Assembly: GCA_037126765.1 (NCBI GenBank)
Contig: JBBCBC010000022.1
Coordinates: 62,001-126,000, forward strand
From: Stenogyne calaminthoides
Lineage: Eukaryota; Streptophyta; Magnoliopsida; Lamiales; Lamiaceae
Direction: 5' to 3'
Length of the DNA: 64,000 nucleotides
Part shown: piece by piece, positions 50,506 through 63,499 of the stretch
Layout of the letters: each line of letters begins with the position of its first letter
Numbering within the stretch: the stretch's first letter is position 1
Notes under the pieces: model-generated
What the model was told of the DNA's origin: nothing
What the model saw: the letters and a program-made list of their open reading frames with translations, nothing else
Database searches by the model: none
Made by a program: the position numbers and the translations under genes

Positions 50506-51038
50506 GTAAAAATGTGAAAAAAAATAAATCAGAAGATATATTAAGCTTTGATACGCAAAATCTTAATCCATCATATTTAAACATAATTTAACAAGTAAAA
50601 TCAATAGATCTATTGAGCAATTCATTAAGCGAGAAAAATCAGTCATGGAGAAAGGAAGAAGAAGGATAAGAAAGAAAGAAGCAACAAGTTTTAGCGTTGT
50701 GCAATATTGCAAACAAAAATTTGCATAATATTTAATATTCATGTAATAATTAAGAGATATACAAATAGTTTATGCACGTGTTGAGCTTCATAAGAACCCA
50801 CATTTGAGATCTATATCATTAATAAATATATGTATGGTGAGTCTATAAACAGATTTACAAGACATATTTCACAATAAGTATTTCTCATTTCATACTCGCA
50901 TTATCTAGGTCATATTCGCCTAAACTGTGCGGTTCAATATGGACTTGAGTTTGAATTCGCTCCATTATCATCCCCAGGGACGGATCATAAGGGGGGCAGC
51001 ACCGGGCACCAGCCCAGTGCAAGCCCCCACTAACCTGT

Positions 51039-53864
51039 TGTTGGAATTTAGAGACACGTAAACACGTAATACATGCGCAGCGGAATTAAACAGTTCACCA
51101 ACAACGAACAATTAATTGCATAATTAAATACGAGTAAACGTAAACAGAATTCTTACAGTAATTCGTACACGGATTTCTCAACTATGGTATCCACGTAACA
51201 GTCATTTACTAACTTGCACAGATCTGTCAGCGTTGAATCCCGAGGTAAATTTGCTAGGAAAATTCTAACTTAGGGATTTTATGGAGAAAATATGAACTCA
51301 CGTATTATGAATTCCCAAGAGCTCATATATATAGGAGAGATCCAGCTTAAATCTTAAGCTAACCTTTATTAGGAAAATCCTAATAAAAAAATATCTTAGA
51401 TTTATTTCCCACATATAAAATCTCTACGGATTTAATTCCACGTATATCAAATCTCTACGAATTTGATTTCATATATATTAAATCCTATAATAATAATATT
51501 CCATATATTATTATTGGGAATTCAATTTACAGTAAAACCTCTATAAATTAATAACTTTGGGACTGAAGGATTTTATTAATTTATAGAGATATTATTATAT
51601 CGATAAATTAATAATTTATTAATTTAAAGATGTTTTAACGTATATGCACAGTTGACCTTCAAAGTTCCAAATTCTTTGAATAACTTTAAGTATACATGCA
51701 TAGTTATTGATGAAAATTAAGTTAAAATACAAATGTACTAGTAGAATTCCATGAATACAAACTCACGTGGAAGTTGGAATGACTTGTTTAAATTAATTGG
51801 TTTTGGAAAATACAAAAATATGGTTCATTGGACTAACATTTGTGCAATATTGAATCATGGATAGAAATCAACACTATATATTTATCCATTGGAATCTTGG
51901 TAAATCACACACAAAAATGACCACTCATCTAAAAGGAATTAAAAAATCAACAATGACCAACCAACAACGAAAGATGTTATGTGAGTATAAGAGAGATCAA
52001 CTTTGGATGCACTTTCGAGAATGATTTGGTGAAATGGGTTGAAAAAATCTTTCAATTTGAAAGTTAGCTAAGCAACAATTTGAACACTCTTAAGAGATCT
52101 TCGCAGAATTCCTATCATCGACTTTGAGAAAGGTGGGTCGTCTAAGCGTCGAAATCAGTCAAGTATCCCGGACCTTGAGAAGGTTGTTTATGAGTGGTTT
52201 CTCCAACATCAAGCGTGTGAATATAACAGGGAGCTAATCTTAGAGAAGGCGGATGAGGCGCTTTTAAGCTTTTACATCCAGAGGATCCCGCAGATCATCG
52301 TCTTACACAAGGTTGGCTTGAGAAATTCAAATCAAGGCATGGTATCAAATCATATCGTTGTTTCGGAGAGAGTGGATCAGTCGACATGCATGATATGGAG
52401 AATAAATTGGAGTCCATTAGGGAAAAAATTGATCAATTTCAAAGGAAAGATGTTTTTAATATGGATGAAACTGGTTTGTTTTACAGGTTACAAGCTGATC
52501 ATTCACTTGCAACAAAACAACTTGAAGGTAGAAAACAAGATAAGGAGAGGTTGACAATTGTTATTTGTTATTTTTAATAATTATTAATTTATAGTTTCGT
52601 CGGGACCAATATATATACACTGGGATCTCAAAAAAATTATTATCTTATAATTTTATTGATTGGGTCCCAAATTTGTACTGGTCCCAACTTGGGACCGGAC
52701 AAATTATTAGTTTTAGCGAGGTTATTAATTTATCGAGTATTAATTTAACGAGGTTTTACTGTAGTTAAATCTAATTTAATTAAATAATAATAATAATAAT
52801 TAATTCCAAATTAATCTATTATTAATTAATTCTCCATAAATTAAATATTAAATCCAATTTAAAATTTAATCAACCAACTATAATTAGTAAACAACCATTA
52901 CTTGTTGTGTGACCCATAGGCACTCATATATCGAGCGATTAGTCAAACTAACGATCTTAATTGAACCCTAGACAATAAATCAGACATTCTCAATATATGA
53001 GGTACGTTGCGAGAAAAGTGCAACTACCTGTAACTGAAACATGGGCTATTACGATTTTCTCCTTTCATTCGCGAATACTCGATTAAGTCTTGAACATGAT
53101 GAAGTGTCTATTCAAATAACTTAATCAATTTATCTCTAATCACTAATTGATCATGTATGTTACACATAGCCACAAAGTCTAAGTTGACGTGCATCGGCCG
53201 ATGACTTAGATCCAATTATGACGAGAAGATGAATATTCTCTCTAAATCCACATTGAGGAATGAATCCCATTCTTGACTCAACTACCACGTACATGTACTT
53301 CGTGGTGAACCCAATCCAAGCCATATCTACCCATAGACGGGTGCAATCGTCGGTCATGGTCAAAGTTCATCACTCCACACATGTCGTGCGTATTGACCTC
53401 AAGTCAAAGGAGTATCGCATCGCTCCCACTAACCGAGACACCCGTAGACACATATAGTGGAAATACATCAAATGGTTTCTCGGATGGGTATACCAATACC
53501 CTCTAAGGTATTTGTGCATCCATCAGGAGATACCTAGTATCTCGTAGTAAGTGAGATCTTACTACACTCTCTAAGAGTATGATGCAGATCGCACACCAAT
53601 CTCCATTGCATCATCAATATCCTGATGATCCTTAATCGGGGCTATTTGAGAATCATGCTTAATTCATCTGAGTTCTCACAACCTCAATGACAACAATGAC
53701 TCATGTGAACACTTGCATGAATAAATGCAAACAATCAAACATAATATTCAAACAAGTGTATTGCCATACATTAATATTATATGAACTATAATATTAAATC
53801 AAACTGAATATCATCGAGTATTATGTCCTTACAATAGATTGTCTCTAGGACACTAACACTAACA
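51039..53864 (-). repeat. Ty1/copia LTR (3' LTR of the minus-strand element), interrupted
   Basis: On the minus strand it begins TGTTAGTGTTAGTGTCC directly after the polypurine tract AAGTGGGAGAT and ends AAATTCCAACA near 51039. A TATA-like CCTATATATATGAGC lies near 51329. It would be about 1.6 kb without the nested pogo-like element. The 5' LTR is not recognised in the window. Confidence 0.7.
51530..52761 (+). mobile_element. Nested pogo/Lemi1-like (Tc1/mariner) DNA transposon, internally decayed
   Basis: Ends CAGTAAAACCTCTATAAATT and, inverted, AACGAGGTTTTACTG are the pogo/Lemi1/Emigrant-type termini, flanked by TA. It carries a decayed transposase. A helix-turn-helix region near 52138-52215 (GGSSKRRNQSSIPDL) is followed, in another frame, by a frame with no stop from 52314 to 52577 (WLEKFKSRHG, CFGESGSVDM, FNMDETGLFYR). 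It then stops after the first Asp of the DDE motif. The rest of the catalytic domain is missing, so it cannot be autonomous. It sits inside the copia LTR, so it inserted after that element. Confidence 0.85.
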
Positions 53865-56800
53865 ATCTCCCACTTGGACTAGAGTCAATCACCTACATGT
53901 CTAACCCCTAGACCATCAAATGTCTAGTGTGTACATGAACACTCAGTGTTTTGGTGAAATGATATTCCAAATTAAATATGTGGGAATACATTTTAATTCC
54001 ATTTCTCCTGTCCTTATGATTTCTCGGATCAAATGATAAGTCTAGGTACATGCTCGTTTATGCTTGTTGATCTCGGTTCCTTTGCTTACGCAATCGCATC
54101 AGAGTTGTCTCAATAAAACTTTATTAGACAACCGGCACTCGGAACTACCCCTAGTTCTCTTAAGAACTATAAAATCCAGACAGCCTCCTTGAGGCTTCTG
54201 ATACAGCAATGTACTCAACTTCGGTTGTTGAATCTGCGGTCCTTTTGCTTGGAACTATTCCAACCGACTGCCTCATTATTAAGAGTGAAACGTAACCTGA
54301 CTGTGATTTGTAATCATCACAGTCAGATTGGAAACTTGTGTCAGCTTAACCAGTCACTACTAGTTCTGACTGTCCACCATAAACAAGAAAACATTCTTTA
54401 GTTCATAGGAGATACTTCAGAATGGTCTTGACAGCAATCCAGTGAGAGTCACTCGGATTTTGTTGGTATCTACCAGTGATGTTGATAGCGTAGGCCACGT
54501 TTGGCCTAGTGCAAGTCATGGTGTACTTGATTGACCCAATTGCATATGCATATGGAACATCTTTCATGTGCTTGATATCAGCTTCAATAGAAGGACAATC
54601 CTTCTTTGATAGCTTTATCCCATGATTTGCCGATAGAGATCCTCTCTTAGAGTTCTCCATCGCAAAACACTTCAACACCTTGTCTACATAGGTGGACTGT
54701 GACAGCCCCAACATCCTCTTGGATCTATCCTTGTGGATCTTGATCTCTAGGATGTAGCAGGCTTCACCAAAACCCTTCATCGTGAAGGTCTTTAACAACA
54801 AATCTTTACCGGACTGCATTAACGGGATATTGTTTCCCAAAATCAATATGTCATTGACATAAACGATTATAAAACAATATTCTTCCCGTTGCGTTTACGA
54901 TAAACGCAAGGATCTTCCGAATTTCTGATGAAGTCAAAATTTGATAGCTTCATCAACTCGGATATTCCAACTCCTAGGAGCTTGCTTCAATCCATAAATG
55001 GATCTCTTTAGCTTGCATACTAGATTTAGAATTTGGCTTAGATACAAAACCTTCCGGTTGAGTCATAAACACTTCCTTATCAATGTTTCCATTGAGGAAA
55101 GTTGTTTTGACATCCATCTGCCAAATCTCATAATCACAGTATGCTGCTATCGCAAGTAAAATTCGAATGAACTTGATCTTTGCAACTGGTGAGAAGATCT
55201 CATCATAGTCAATGCCTTTGCGTCGACTATTTCCCTTCGCCACCAACCTAGCTTTGTAGGTTTGTACTTTGCCATTTTCATCGGTCTCTCACTTGAAGAC
55301 CCATTTGCAACATATGGGTCTAACCCCTTTAGGCAACTCAACCAAGTCCTAGACTTGATTGGTGTACATCGAGTCCATCTCGGATTTCATGGTTTCATGC
55401 CACTTCCCTAAATCAATATCTAATATTGCTTCAGAATAAGTATTGGGATCGTCCTTATCCGGTATGTCCACATTATCTAGTTCCTCCAAGAGGTAACCGT
55501 ATCTAATGGGCGGATTACGATTCCTAATTGACTTACGGAGCTGTGGTTGTGTAGGCTGTACATTCTGATCGTGAAAATTCTGTGGTGCATCAATTTCATC
55601 AATGTCCGGAGAGTCCTCAAGATCTACACTTTCATATGCCTCTTGGGGGAGAGTTTGAACTATGTTATTCTCATTCAGCCCACTTGGAGGTTCTTGCACT
55701 GACAAGCATACTCCAATTACGCTCCCACAGGCTAAAATACGATCACCTAGTGAAAGACTCCCACCGTGAAAGTTGCTGAATGCTCCCACTGATTCCTTGT
55801 CATATTGCTTTGACAAGATATTAGTCTCTTTGTTATTTTGTGGTTCTTGAATTTCTTCAAGTTCTATCAGCTTACGATCTTGTTCCTTAAAGACATAGTC
55901 TTCTTCGAGGAACTTGGTCTGTCTAGAAACAATCACTGATTATTTCTCAGGTAGATAGAAGTAATATCCTTTAGTTTCCTTAGGATATCCCACAAAGTAA
56001 CCCTTTCCACCTTTGGATTCCAACTTGTCGGTAAGCATCCTTTACATAATCACGGGGCAACCCCATGTTTGATATGTGTAAAAGTTGGCTTCCTGTCACA
56101 CCATATTTCATATGGTGTATGCTCAACCGATCTAGATGGAATCCTATCCAGAATGTAAATTGAGGTTTGTAACGCGTATCCCCATAGGAATGTTGGAAGA
56201 GAGGAAAAGCTCATCATGGACCTCACCATGCCTAACAGGGTTCGGTTTCTCCTTTCGGATACACCGTTCATCTGAGGTGTTCCGGGAGGAGTTCATTGTG
56301 ACTGGATTCCATGTAACTTCAAGTAATCAATGAATTCATGGCTAAGGTATTCACCTCCTCGATCTAATCGAAGAGTCTTGATACTCTTACTAAGTTGCTT
56401 ATCTACTTCAGCCTTAAACTCTTTGAATTTCTCAAAAGATTCGAATTTGTGTTTCATAAGATACACGTATCCGTATCTTGAGAAATCATCAGTAAAAGTG
56501 ATGATGTAGCCGACGTGACCCCTAACTAGAGTGGGCAATGGTCCACAAACATCATTGTAGATCAACACTAGAACTTCTTTGGCATTGCACCCCTTTTCCC
56601 AGAAAATGGTCTGTTGATTAACTTGCCCATGAGAAAAGATTCACAATCTCCATAAGACTCACAGTCGAACGGGGTTAAGTAGTCTAACTTTCTTAATCTT
56701 GTAATTATTTTCTCGTTTACATGATCAAGTTCTTCAATGCCATAAGTAAGTCGGGTTTTCATGATTATTAAGTTTGAGTCTTCTATTTTGTATATTAAGA

Positions 56801-57810
56801 ACATCATATCCATAATGCAACAAGTACATGTTGCGAGTAATAGAATGAACTAGATGACAATCATTAAGTTCTAATCTAAAACCAAAGGGTAAGTCTAACA
56901 CATAATTCCCCACACGTTCAGTTACCAACTCTTGCTTCATTTCCACGTGTAAGACGACTTCACCCGCCCTAACTGCCCTAAGACATATGAGCCCCATCAC
57001 ATTTGTATAAATGTGAGAGACATATCAGGTATCTAATACCAAGCAGTTAGCGCTATTAATGAACATGTTTATCTTAATAACGAACATAGATGTTCTAGTG
57101 CCAGAAGCACCTAGTGCTTTTCTCTTAGCAACCAGAACCTTATAGTCCTTCTTCTAGTGCCCTCTTCTACTTATAGTAGAGACACACATCCTTGTCTACC
57201 CGCTCCTTCCTTTGAACACCATCTTAGTGATAGTGAACTCAAAAGTCTTGAGCACGTTGTGAAGTTCAGGCATGATTGCATCCGTCTTATTCATGTTGTA
57301 GTTCATAATGAACCAGAATATGAATCCGGAAGCGACTGGACAATAGCATAAATGAAAACATTGGTCTTTTAGCTCAATGCCTAAATTACCAAGTCTATCA
57401 ATTAGGCCTATCATCATTAGCACATGAGGTGAAATCTTCTCTTCTTTAGCTAACCGACATCTGAACAGATCTCTCATCACTTCATAAAACTCAAAACGAG
57501 ATTCAGAATGAAAGAGATCCTTCAGATGCTTGAGCGTTTCGAAGGGACCAGTTTTCTCATGTTGCCTATGTATATCGGGAGTCATGCCGAGCAACATCAC
57601 ACACTGAGCCTAGGAAGCATCCTCTTGATGCTTCTTCTGAGCTGCTACGTCAAACGTAGCTGCCTCAAGAAACCAGCTGCAGGGGTAACAGGGATTGGCG
57701 TGTCTAACACATACTCAATATTTTCTTGCCTTTGCACTAAACACACGTTTAGGTGCCAGTCCAGAAAATTTGGCCTAGCCAATTTAGTTTGTTTCCAAAA
57801 CACATCTCAA
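53865..57810 (-). pseudogene. Decayed Ty1/copia gag-pol
   Basis: Read on the minus strand, from gag at about 57810 to RNase H near 54100. Gag: NWLARPNFLDWHLN and MLLGMTPDIHRQHEK, with a stop between them. A broken CCHC knuckle lies near 57130-57180. The GAG-pre-integrase part includes YLWHCRLGHVNEKI-like sequence (56600-56770, frame-shifted). The integrase core (56293-56568) has DVCGP, TDDFSRYGYV and LRLDRGGEYLS. A TGA replaces a probable Trp after IQSQ (near 56288). Then MNGVSERRNRTLL follows (56050-56271). Reverse transcriptase (54403-55330) includes DVKTTFLNGNI; the YVDD box reads YVND near 54855. RNase H has KRTADSTTEVEYIAVSEAS. Multiple stops and shifts make it non-functional. Confidence 0.9.
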
Positions 57811-59630
57811 TAACAGTTATACATTTCAACTAACCAAGAGAAATAAAATAAAACGGGAATTAAACACATAATTCCTATGATCAATATTCAGCAATCAAAA
57901 TAAACATGGCCTTTCTTTTGTATTTATTTTGTCTCCATTATTTTCACATACTCAACGACCTCATCGGAAGAGTACAAATTTATATCAAATATAAATTGGA
58001 ATGGACTAGGATCCACATTCCTACTATCATGATCCCTGCTTTGGCTGAGTATTACAATAGCATAACTGGTAGGTCTCCAAACCAATTGCAAAATTTACAA
58101 TTCCTAGTTGATTAAACCCAGTTTAATCGGATGTCCCTTAACTTTCGTTTCCCTGCTTTGGCTGAATAAACAAAGTTAAGTTGATTTACAACAATCAAGC
58201 GGCGACACTACGTGTCCCTATAAAAGTCCCATTGAATGTAGATCAGAGCAAAAGACTTTGGTCTTAAATACCCATTGGAACGAAAACCCCAGTTTACTTT
58301 TAATTTTGATGGGAGACATCTTTTCAATTTAATGAAAAACCATATTTTAGGTGAGGATCATTTTTAAAGGCGGGGTATTAATTGCTTAATCGAGATCCAA
58401 TATGTTAATCTATATCACATTTGAGCAATTATTGGGCACCGTCTACCCTAACATGATTTACACGGACTAACATTTATATTGGGCGCCGTCTACCCAAACA
58501 ATTAATACGGTCCGACAATTATTGGGCGCCGCCTACCCAAATAATTATAATGCGGACTATAAATAGGTTAACAGAATATTTAAAACAATTAAGTTAACCA
58601 AGTGGGATTTAATAACCTTTTAAAATTTCTGAAATTTCAAAAAACCCAATTTTATATTCAATTTTAAAAATTATTAAACTTTAATAATTAATCCAAATAA
58701 TTATTAATTATTAATTGGTCCAACCAATATTCCGATTAATATAACATTTTATTAGTCCAACTAATAAACTTATAAGCCAAATTTAATTAACCCAAAATTA
58801 ACAAATATCTCAGTTTTAAATTCATTAATCTTAGGGGGCTCAGGTGCGAATTTCTAAAATTGCACGGGAGGGCCTGTCCCAAATCAAATTTGCAGAACAA
58901 CCCTCCAACATCATCACCCATCAAAATCAGATCCAATCTGAAGAATTTCGACCAATCCAAATTCCCAAACCCATCAATTGTTCATCAACCACAGTTTTTG
59001 TCGCGAGTCGTTTTATTTGAGGAATATGATGTGGCTAATTTGGAAACGACTCACAAACAAAACATACACGTGTAAAATAAACTGTAAATAAGATGAATTT
59101 TTTGACCCAGTTCGTCATGGAATGACTACTCTGGGGGCATACCAAGCCAGGATGTAGTATTATGAGCTTCACATGTACAATATTTGATTCACCTTGTGAA
59201 GATGAAACGATATCAAATGAAGATAATTTGGAGAGCTTGCATATGAGTGCTAGGGTTTCTGTGTGAGTGGGAAATCTCTCGAATTTTTCTGTTCCTCGCC
59301 TCTCCAGGGAATTTCAAGTGTGGGTATATCTCTTTCTCAGAAATTTTTTCTGAACCTCCCTCTTCTTCTTTTTTCTTCCTTTTATAACACTCCGATAAGC
59401 ATGAGCTGGGTTGGCAAGCATGAGCTGGAGACTTGGTCATCATGAATCGTGATATTGCCACATTCTCAACTTCGTCTTCTAGATTGATCTTGGAACTTGC
59501 TTGTCTGTAAGGCACTCTTTTGGTCGTCCAAATTAATCTTTTGTTCGGTTGGATGCTTTGTTCGCCTCTTTAACCATGTCAGTTTTATGCTGGAATATTG
59601 TCCTCTTTGAGCACACTGAGCCCTCAGGAT
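57811..59630. other. Repeat-derived region right of the copia element
   Basis: Where the 5' LTR and leader of the copia element should be, I recognise neither LTR nor primer-binding site. TTGGGC.CCGTCTACCC motifs recur at 58434-58540, suggesting repeat-derived DNA. From about 59085 it may belong to the next element. No gene supported. Confidence 0.4.
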
Positions 59631-59634
59631 GTTC

Positions 59635-60095
59635 GGGTCTTCGGGATATCTGAGTGTCGAGCACTCGACCTTCGAAATCGGTTTGCGAACATCTCGACCC
59701 TCGGGATATCGAGGTCTTGAACATCTTGACCCCTCGGGATATCGAGGTCTTGAGGATATCGAGTTTGCGAGCATCTTGACCCCCTCAGGATATCTAAGGT
59801 GCGAACATACTGACCCTCAGGATATCTGAGGTCTTCAGGATATCTGAGTTGCAAGCATACTGACCCTCAGGATATCTGAGGTGCGAACATACTGACCCTC
59901 AGGATATCTGAGGTCTTCAGGATATCTGAGTTGCGAGCATACTGACCCTCAGGATATCAGAGGTGCGAACATCTTGACCTCGGGATATCGGGGATATCGA
60001 AGTTCTTGAGCATCTCGACCTTCGAGGATGTGCGAGGTGCGAACATACTGACCCTCAGGATATCTGAGGTCTTCAGGATATCTGAGTATTTTGGC
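59635..60095. repeat. Minisatellite with GATATC cores
   Basis: About 15 GATATC sites in roughly 450 bp, arranged as near-palindromic units CTCAGGATATCTGAG or CTCGGGATATCGAGG alternating with GCGAACATACTGAC spacers. The left copies use the CGGGATATCGAG form, the right ones mostly CAGGATATCTGAG, showing two sub-families. No coding role is apparent. Confidence 0.9.
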
Positions 60096-60387
60096 CGCCT
60101 GAGTCCTTAGATTTGCTTATGGCCTTCTTGACTTAGCTCATCTGATTCCTTCTTTCCTGACCTGAGTGGCGAATACTTGTCCATTGGGCATGATTATTTT
60201 AATAAATATTACACGTGTCGCTCTTACGTGTTCGATTAATCCTGAATTATTATATCGAACACAACAATACCCCCAGTATGAGATCGCTTTGTATTCAACA
60301 TGGGGGCCTTTGTTTAAAATCTTATTGGGCCATAGTCGATGTCGTTTCGTATTCTGTGCTGGATTTTCGAAATCAAATCCAATATTT

Positions 60388-60402
60388 ATATATATACCTT
60401 GT
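60388..60402 (+). promoter_or_regulatory. TATA box upstream of the gag-like gene
   Basis: ATTTATATATATACC about 150 bp before the ATG at 60550. A pyrimidine-rich stretch typical of a transcript leader follows. It may be the LTR or leader promoter of the element. Confidence 0.45.
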
Positions 60403-60549
60403 TTCTCCGCCTTAAACCCTTTTTTCCTTCTTCTTTTTACCTCTGTCTTTCAATCTTTTCTGTGTCTGAAAATTTCCGGCGAGGGCTTCATCATTCTGGC
60501 GAAAGAATTTTACTCAGGTAACCGCTGCATTCTTTCTCTAATTGTGATT

Positions 60550-63498
60550 ATGGCCTCTCGTTCAAACTCTTCTATTCCCCTAGAGTCAGACCACCATAGT
60601 TCCTCTTCTTCCCCCTCTGTCAGTAGAATCCCCCGTGGCGACGCAAATGCGCCGGAGACAAATGTCTCGGGTTCAGGAATTCGTTGGAAAGTTCGACAAC
60701 CGTTTGCCGTTCTTTCCTCTGATTCCGACGAAGCCCTAAATGAATTGGATAGGGAATTGGTCCGCAATGATTCTTCGGACGATTCAAATGGTAATTTTTT
60801 GCCCCAAATTCAAATTGGATCTAGGGCTGTTGATAATGTCGATGTAGATAGGAATGACAATGTTGTGAGGGGGGAAATTTTGATGGCTATAAATATAACC
60901 GAATCGAACATAGGGGTAGTTAGTGATCAAAATTCTGAGCTTGATATACCTGTTGGTGTCCCTCATAGTCCAACATATAACGAGTATAATGCTCGTTATA
61001 GTTTTGATTGACCCGAGCAACCTCATAGGATTAGGGTTGAGAATGAGTACCCAACGAGCAAGATAGCGAGCATAATTGATGCAGATATGCTTTCTTTTGC
61101 ATAGAATTATGAAACCCCAAAAGATGTCTTTTTCTGGGCACCAAGTTCTGATGAGCGGGCCGACCAACCCCCTGAGGGTTGTGTCACTGTAAATTTAGAC
61201 ACAATGGAAGCTGGCCTTCGATTTCCCCTCCATCCGGCCATCACCCGTTTGCTCGTGGAATGGAACATTACCATCATGCAGCTGAAACCGAATGGGTGGC
61301 ACATGATTATGAGTTTCCTGACTTTGTTCGGCAAGATGAAGCCAAGATACTATCCCTCAGCAGCTGAGCTTGCTCGATTGGTGCACTTGACCCGTCCGAG
61401 GGGTGAACACAGGTGGTTATTCATGCAAGCCAATGCCAAGTGCAAAATCATTGAGGATGTGCCGAACAAAATCAGTGATTGGAAGGAAAAGTTTTGGTTC
61501 GTTGGGGGCGATTGGAAAAGCCCGGCCTCTGAAAGCGAACCAAATGCTCGTTTAGACATCCCCACTGACTTCGAGGTGTACCGAAGTAAGTGATTTTGTG
61601 TCTTTCATTTTTCGATTTGAACTGATTTTAACTCGCTTTTTATTTCATGGATTCCAGCTGCGACGGATAAGGAGACCAACGATGGCTATTTTAGCAGTGT
61701 TTGGCAAATTGATCTGGAGTCTCGCTCGGAGCGATCTGTGAGAACTCTGAACACCGCCCGTCGAGAGGAAGAAAAGGAGGTTTGTTCGTGCCTCCTCATC
61801 ATCTTGTTCTTTGTTAATCCCTCTTTGGTAAGGATCGCCTCTTGTATTTGTATAGGTTTTATGCCATTTTTTGCTCGATGTTATCTTTTTTGTGTGTCTT
61901 GAATTATTTTGTTTCTGACTTTCCCTCATTGACCGTTCTTCTGTGAGTACATCCGAACATCTTGAGATGGCTCGGAGGAAAAAGGCCACAAGAGCTTGCT
62001 TTGGATTCAGCCGAAAGGGAGGCTCAACGAAACAGTGAGAGGGAGGCGGAAATTGCTTAACCGATCCGCGTCGACCCTAGGGAATCGAGCCTAAGCAAGA
62101 AAGGAGCACTCGTTCGGAAAGCAAAATTTGGCGAACAAGCTCCATCGCCGAAGAGGCCGAGGGTGGAGATCGGCGAGCAGGGGCCGAGCGAACAAACTCG
62201 GTCGAAGCTACGAGTGAACGATCTCGAGCAATCGCGATCTTGAATTAGGGTGACTTCGGACCCTACATGTCAGAGGCGGGGAAAGCGGGCCGCCCATGGT
62301 TGGTCAATTTCAGTGGATCGTTGAAATGGAGGTTGGCACATCTTCTCCACCTCCTGCCGGACCCCGATCATGGACTCCGTTGAATCCTGAGCTCCGGTCC
62401 CCTGAGGATAATTCATTCTTGGGATGGGATCCGGCTCGTGTGAGCAGGTACATTTTGTTCGATCAGCTTCTGCTTTGGTTACTTTTGTTTGTTTTTTCAT
62501 TTTGCTTGCTCGGGGGTGTATGTGTAGGTTGAGCAGGTTGTCGCCTTTGATGCCCAATCTGAAGAACTATACGCTCTCCAGTGAGTGTTATAAGGTTAAG
62601 GGCATTCTGAGCATGTTCAAAAGCTTGCGGACTCTGTTCGAGCATGGACTACCGATCTGGAAGAGTCCACTACGGGGGTCCCACTCCCCTGGAAAACATG
62701 CGTCTGGGTCTGGTACTTCAGGGCCAATCTATGGTTGCTCTTGAGAAAGTCTATGCTCAGTCCGCCAACCTCCATGCCAACTACTTGGCCTTGATCAGGA
62801 ACTTCGAAGAAAAGGTGGGCGAGCTGAACAGGACTCAGGATGAACTGAGGTTGGCTCAGGGACAATCTTCTTCGACACAAGCTGATGCTCACCAGGCTCA
62901 GGAGGATGCCCGCAAGGCTCAGGAAAATGATCGCCGATTTTAGGAAGATGCCTGGCTCGGGGAAGATGCTCGCCCGATAAAAAGAGATTTGAATCACTCT
63001 CGGGGAGGAGGTGGTCGAGATATCGAAGAGCTCGAGGAAGAGATGAATGCCGAGCCAGAACTCCGAAGTGGCGTCGAGGCCATGGAGAGTGAGAGGGACG
63101 TGCTCGACCAACAACTCATCGTTGCTGAGGAGACCAACACCCGTTTGGGTCTCGAGAATTCAAAGCTGCACAATGATGAGTATGTTGATTCCATGTCTAA
63201 CTTCTCGTACATTTGTGCCTTCGCCGATGCTATCCGGTCTGTTCGCCATGCATCCAATGGCGAACAAATTACCCCTCTTATATCCAGTTTTCAGCAGTAC
63301 CTGATCGACAACCCACCGGACCGCAACCTTCCAATGTCAGATTTGAATGATCTGTGTGATTTCTCCGTTCTTCCTGAAGGGATCAAAGTTGATGATCCGA
63401 TTCGGATGAGGAAGAGGGCTCGGAACATGAATACTGTTCTTGGGTCGGGACCCCGTCGAGTCTTGGCGGTTGGTAGAAACAAAGGGACCTCACTGTGA
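60550..63498 (+). pseudogene. Decayed gag-like gene with plant Transposase_28-type domain
   Basis: A reading frame starting MASRSNSSIPLES runs to 61585 with two in-frame stops (TGA 61009-61011, TAG 61102-61104). A low-complexity serine- and acid-rich N-terminus (residues 1-150) precedes a segment FFWAPSSDERAD, VNLDTMEAGLRFPLHPAITR, LKPNGWHMIMSF and FWFVGGDW. This resembles the Transposase_28 'putative gypsy-type transposon' domain of plant retroelements. A possible intron follows (about 61586-61656), then YRTATDKETNDGYFSSVW. A later part (62644-62940 and 62989-63498, one stop between) is a long coiled coil with LEEEMNAEPEL, VLDQQLIVAEETN and DLCDFSVLPEGIKV. It is probably a non-autonomous gypsy-type element relic. 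Domain family recognised by eye only. Confidence 0.6.
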
Positions 63499-63499
63499 C

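Larger units (their letters stand above)
48480..51038. other. AT-rich intergenic region
   Basis: No gene recognised. 49180-49290 carries a near-tandem duplication (CACATTCTTCTCTC..ATAAATCACGTCTT.CTCA). A second Helitron-like 3' end (hairpin CCCCGC...GTGGTGGG, then CTAG|T) lies at 49939-49971 on the plus strand. 50308-50505 has repeated GTGTTACTGTATGAA-like units. Confidence 0.45.
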
